From the NCBI RefSeq assembly GCF_001039355.2, contig NW_019773551.1:1-22129 (forward strand): a stretch of DNA of 22,129 nucleotides, read 5' to 3'. Under the pieces are notes generated by a model, which searched no databases, had not been told where the DNA came from, and saw only the letters and a program-made list of their open reading frames with translations. Shown piece after piece: positions 19,878 to 22,129 of this stretch (the first letter of the stretch is position 1; every line of letters begins with the position of its first letter). The position numbers and the translations under genes were made by a program. Source of the stretch: Lingula anatina (Eukaryota > Brachiopoda > Lingulata > Lingulida > Lingulidae).

Positions 19878-19880
<3 letters not shown>

Positions 19881-19956
<76 letters not shown>
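19881..19956. repeat. (AT)n microsatellite
   Basis: A pure TA run of 38 units, preceded at 19824-19846 by a TTTA tetranucleotide run. Confidence 0.95.
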
Positions 19957-19961
<5 letters not shown>

Positions 19962-20183
19962 AGACAAGTAACCGAACAAATTAGTCTGTTCTCTCCATTT
20001 TAATTCAAAAAGTCCCTGATCGTCAGGAGGTTTATTTGAAAATGGTTTTATTAGCCGTTTTTACGTTCACGGCGTGACGACACTCAAGATAAGAAATGTA
20101 ATTGTAGATTACCAAGCAAGTGTCTTTTGAGAGGGGAATGTTTGTCTAGCAACATTGTGTACCAAGCAACAGTTATTACAAAG

Positions 20184-20495
20184 AACAAATGCATGAAATA
20201 TATAGGCCTTTGTGGTGGGCAATTTAAGTTGAGATATAATAATCACACTTAGTCATTTAGGGACAAAAAATATGCTGCAGATACTGAGATATCTAAATAC
20301 ATTTGGAAATTAACAGAAAATAACACCCAGGATGGCATTAGATGGGACATCATAAAGAAATCAGCGACGCAAAGGAGAAATCAGCACCTATGCAACCTTT
20401 GCCTGGACGAAAAACTGTTAATAATGATAACACCAGATACTCTTAGAAATAAAAGAACTGAAACAATTACCATGTGTCGGCATAAGGTGACGTAA
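20184..20495 (+). pseudogene. Penelope-like GIY-YIG endonuclease, C-terminal part
   Basis: The frame through 20196 reads KYIGLCGGQFKLRYNNHT, an in-frame TAG (20250-20252), SFRDKKYADTEISKYIWKL, IRWDIIKK, then LCNLCLDEKLLI, NKRTE and MCRHK, ending TAA at 20493-20495. YIG, the NH..SF block, the E/ISKYIWKL block and the C..C....CRH cysteine/histidine set are the conserved C-terminal features of Penelope-type GIY-YIG nucleases. The N-terminal GIY half and the RT are missing. It is inactive. Confidence 0.85.
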
Positions 20496-20500
20496 CTAAC

Positions 20501-20531
20501 ACGGCGTGCGACGTAAGTGTCGTCACGCCGT
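20501..20531. repeat. Stem-loop in Penelope 3' region
   Basis: ACGGCGTGCGAC and GTCGTCACGCCGT are near-complementary arms around a short GTAA spacer, with one extra base in the right arm. The hairpin lies between the coding remnant and the right inverted repeat. Confidence 0.75.
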
Positions 20532-20568
20532 GTACGTAAAAACGGCTAATAAAACCATTTTGCAAATA

Positions 20569-20627
20569 AACCTCCTGACGATCGGGCATACCTTCTGGGT
20601 ACGCCCGTGAAACTCGGGGACGGGGTT
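20569..20627 (+). ncRNA. Degenerate hammerhead-ribozyme-like motif
   Basis: The core CTGACGA (20575-20581) fits CUGANGA. Stem II pairs CGGGC (20583-20587) with GCCCG (20603-20607), extended by four more pairs (TACC/GGTA) around a TTCTG loop. GAAA follows at 20609-20612. Stem III is tiny (CT with GG). Stem I pairs AACCTC (20569-20574) with GGGGTT (20622-20627), one G-U. The cleavage position reads GAC (20619-20621) where NUH is required, and pair 10.1-11.1 is U-U, so it is predicted inactive. The order matches type I hammerheads with short stem III known from Penelope-like elements. Confidence 0.65.
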
Positions 20628-20640
20628 ATTACATTTCTCT

Positions 20641-20643
20641 TGT

Positions 20644-20674
<31 letters not shown>

Positions 20675-20676
20675 TT
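20641..20676. repeat. (TTTA)n microsatellite
   Basis: A tetranucleotide run directly after the Penelope relic. A similar run sits at 19824-19846 on the other side, which could reflect the insertion target or tail sequence. Confidence 0.85.
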
Positions 20677-21009
20677 TTAATAGTATATATACAGAACAGT
20701 AGCTAAAACGATTTTAAGAGCAATTCCGCCAACATCTATTCTTTTGAGAGTCTGTTCTGATAGCAGGGGCTGTGTAGGGGCCTACTAAGAATCTCAGCGA
20801 AACAAACAGCCCTGTCGGTGCATGCAGGTCCGGGACCACTCAAACATAAGATCGGGTTCGTGCCACTAGCGACAATCCTCTGGAGCAACGACCCCTTCAC
20901 TATGGAACGATTAAGCATAAAATGAGACAGTTAATGAGTTAAAAGATTAAGATATGGCGTGTCAATGCTCATTACCCAGCGGTATAGTGATTCTACATTT
21001 CTAGATATA
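20677..21009. other. Unassigned sequence between Penelope relic and second LINE
   Basis: A GC-richer patch at 20750-20900 has no recognisable coding or tRNA fold. It might be decayed LINE sequence but shows no motif to prove it. Confidence 0.4.
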
Positions 21010-21665
21010 GTATAACTAATTTTCGGAATATGTTTGACTTCTAGGAGAGCAGAGGTATGTGATCGCGAAGATAAACCCATGAATCTTGAAGTCCAGTAAC
21101 AGATATAGAAAAAATTGTTAAGTCATCAGCATCGATAATATTATTATACGTGTATAAGGTATTTCCAATTAGAACACCAGCGTTTGTAGAGGATAATTCC
21201 TTCAGCAGCTCGTCAATAAAATGTTAAAAAGGATCGGGGATAAAATACTACCCTGCCTTGTTCCCCGGGTAATTTTAAAATTAGCACTATATGAGCCTCC
21301 CCACCTTATTGAAACACTTAAACTCTTATACAATTTATAAAGATATAACCAATGCGAATCGGGGAGAACATCAAACAGTTTATAGAATAGTCCATTGTGC
21401 CAAATCATATCGAAGCATTTTTCGGCGTCGAGGTTGCACATATACATGTATAAGGGCGAGTCACCGTCTTTCACAGTGCACATAATATCATTTAAGAAGC
21501 TGCAAGCGACGTCCATTCCTCTTCCTTCCTTAAACCCAAACTGGGTGCCCGCAGTGGTATAGGGCACACTGGGGAGGAATATGGACTCAATAAGTTTGGA
21601 GTATGTAGTGCTGGCGGTGATTGGCCGGTAGTTCTCCGGATGGTTTGGGTTTAGACCAGGCTTTT
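21010..21665 (-). pseudogene. LINE reverse transcriptase
   Basis: The frame starts KPGLNPNHPENYRPITAS, then QFGFKEGRGMDVACSFLND, NLDAEKCFDMIWH (motif A) and TRGTRQGSILSPILFNIL (motif B). After a one-base shift near 21210-21220 it continues DELLKELSSTNAGVLIGN and DADDLTIFS (motif C, with YADD changed to DADD). The thumb decays after about 21050. Confidence 0.85.
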
Positions 21666-21734
21666 AGGGTGCATTTCCAGAGATTTAGATCGATCAAGAG
21701 ATTTAGATTTAGATCGACCTAACTCCCTTGGGGT

Positions 21735-22112
21735 TCACGCTGATACTAGAATGTGGTCTATCCACGAATAGACATCCCTCGGGGTACAAAAGTAAGTGTA
21801 ATTAAAGGGGAATACAATGACGTCATCACAGGATAATCACCCCCCTAAAATTAGGCTTACGCTTACAGTGGGTAAAACGTGATGGGCAGATCTAGAGAGA
21901 AGAGGGGTCGGATTTTATTGAATTTAGTACCCCAGAAAGTTGTATTCCCCTTTAAGCGCTTGGGTCAAAAACAAGTCCGCAGGTGTGAGACAATTTTCCA
22001 GGATGAAATCGTGTAATATACCACTGTAGTCATTAAAGCGTTTGTCCCTGTACCATCGTAAGTACATGTCCTTATCTGTGGGCAGCTGGGCATTAAAGTC
22101 ACCACAGAGCAC
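21735..22112 (-). pseudogene. LINE endonuclease split by a MITE
   Basis: The first part reads LCGDFNAQLPTDKDMYLRWY to LFLTQAL (22112-21956). Past the MITE the same frame resumes as NYTYFCTPRDVYSWIDHILV (to about 21735) and meets TGA. GDFN and WIDHIL are conserved endonuclease motifs. Counting one TTAA, the two halves are in frame, showing that the MITE is a clean insertion. Confidence 0.8.
21802..21955. mobile_element. 154-bp TTAA MITE inserted in the LINE endonuclease
   Basis: TTAAAGGGGAATACAA at 21802-21817 is perfectly inverted at 21940-21955. With TTAA as target duplication, the terminal repeat is AGGGGAATACAA. There is no ORF. Its ends begin AGGG like the element at 11758-12101, which suggests the same piggyBac-type superfamily. 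Confidence 0.9.
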
Positions 22113-22129
22113 AGTGGGCGCAGATGATG

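Larger units (their letters stand above)
20014..20630 (+). mobile_element. Penelope-like retroelement relic
   Basis: Two inverted arms of about 71 bp (20014-20084 and 20517-20587, roughly 95 percent alike, including GGTTTTATTAGCCGTTTTTA) flank coding sequence for a GIY-YIG nuclease C-terminus. A hammerhead-like fold follows at 20569-20627. GIY-YIG plus hammerhead motifs in terminal repeats is the known signature of Penelope-like elements. The reverse transcriptase is absent, so this is a 3' remnant. A TTTA run follows at 20641-20676. Confidence 0.8.
21010..22129 (-). mobile_element. Second LINE, degenerate, runs off the window
   Basis: Minus-strand order is endonuclease (22112-21735, split by a MITE) then reverse transcriptase (21665-21010). 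The segment expected between EN and RT is mostly replaced by about 70 bases of AT-rich GATTTAGATC-like sequence. It has a frameshift and stops. Its RT differs in sequence from the RTE relic at 9.4-11.3 kb, so it is a separate family; I do not assign a clade. The 5' end lies beyond the window. Confidence 0.8.

Noticed and set aside
20736-20918. 60-codon minus frame between the Penelope relic and second LINE
   Set aside because: No RT or endonuclease motif and no codon pattern. It may be decayed repeat sequence, but there is no support for a gene.
1-22129. CRISPR array, operon, riboswitch or prophage signals
   Set aside because: The 67-bp array has no spacers, and intron structure shows the DNA is eukaryotic.

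Overview
The window is eukaryotic DNA, most likely from a marine invertebrate. Supporting this are an intron-rich gene with GT-AG splice sites, AT-rich introns with microsatellites, and a mixed transposon load (RTE-like LINE, a second LINE type, a Penelope-like element, and TTAA-type and TTA-type MITEs). I cannot name the phylum with confidence. Bacterial features such as operons and ribosome binding sites are absent.

One host gene runs on the + strand across about 80 percent of the window (372 to about 18356). I reconstructed 23 coding exons by hand. The phases agree at every junction, giving one open frame of 1498 residues that ends at TAG 18146-18148. The 5' end (signal peptide and first exons) lies upstream of the window. 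In order, the product has an N-terminal region I do not recognise (exons 1-5), a Cys-rich spacer (exons 6-9), an EGF-like module and a von Willebrand factor type D domain (exons 10-14), a C8-like cysteine segment (exon 15), about ten EGF-like repeats (exons 16-22), two cadherin repeats (exon 22), a Ser/Thr-rich stalk, one transmembrane helix and a tail of about 75 residues (exon 23). It resembles the vertebrate VWDE layout with cadherin repeats and a membrane anchor added, so it is probably a cell-surface adhesion or receptor protein.

The introns hold mobile DNA. A TIR element lies at 1-284 and a 240-bp palindromic TTA-flanked MITE at 5416-5655 (intron 10). Intron 14 (7460-12483) holds a decayed antisense RTE-like LINE at about 9422-11280 and a TTAA-flanked MITE at 11758-12101. 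Intron 18 begins with a 67-bp tandem array that copies the 3' end of exon 18 together with its splice donor.

From 18.4 kb to the end there is no host gene that I can support, only a graveyard of elements. These are a LINE C-terminal fragment (about 19405-19675, minus), a long AT tract, a Penelope-like relic (20014-20630, plus) with GIY-YIG nuclease coding sequence, 71-bp inverted repeats and a hammerhead-ribozyme-like fold, and a second LINE (about 21010-22129, minus) whose endonuclease domain is split by a small TTAA MITE.

The items most worth a second look are the degenerate hammerhead in the Penelope relic, the donor-site tandem array that would truncate the receptor if the first donor is skipped, and the VWD-EGF-cadherin-TM architecture.
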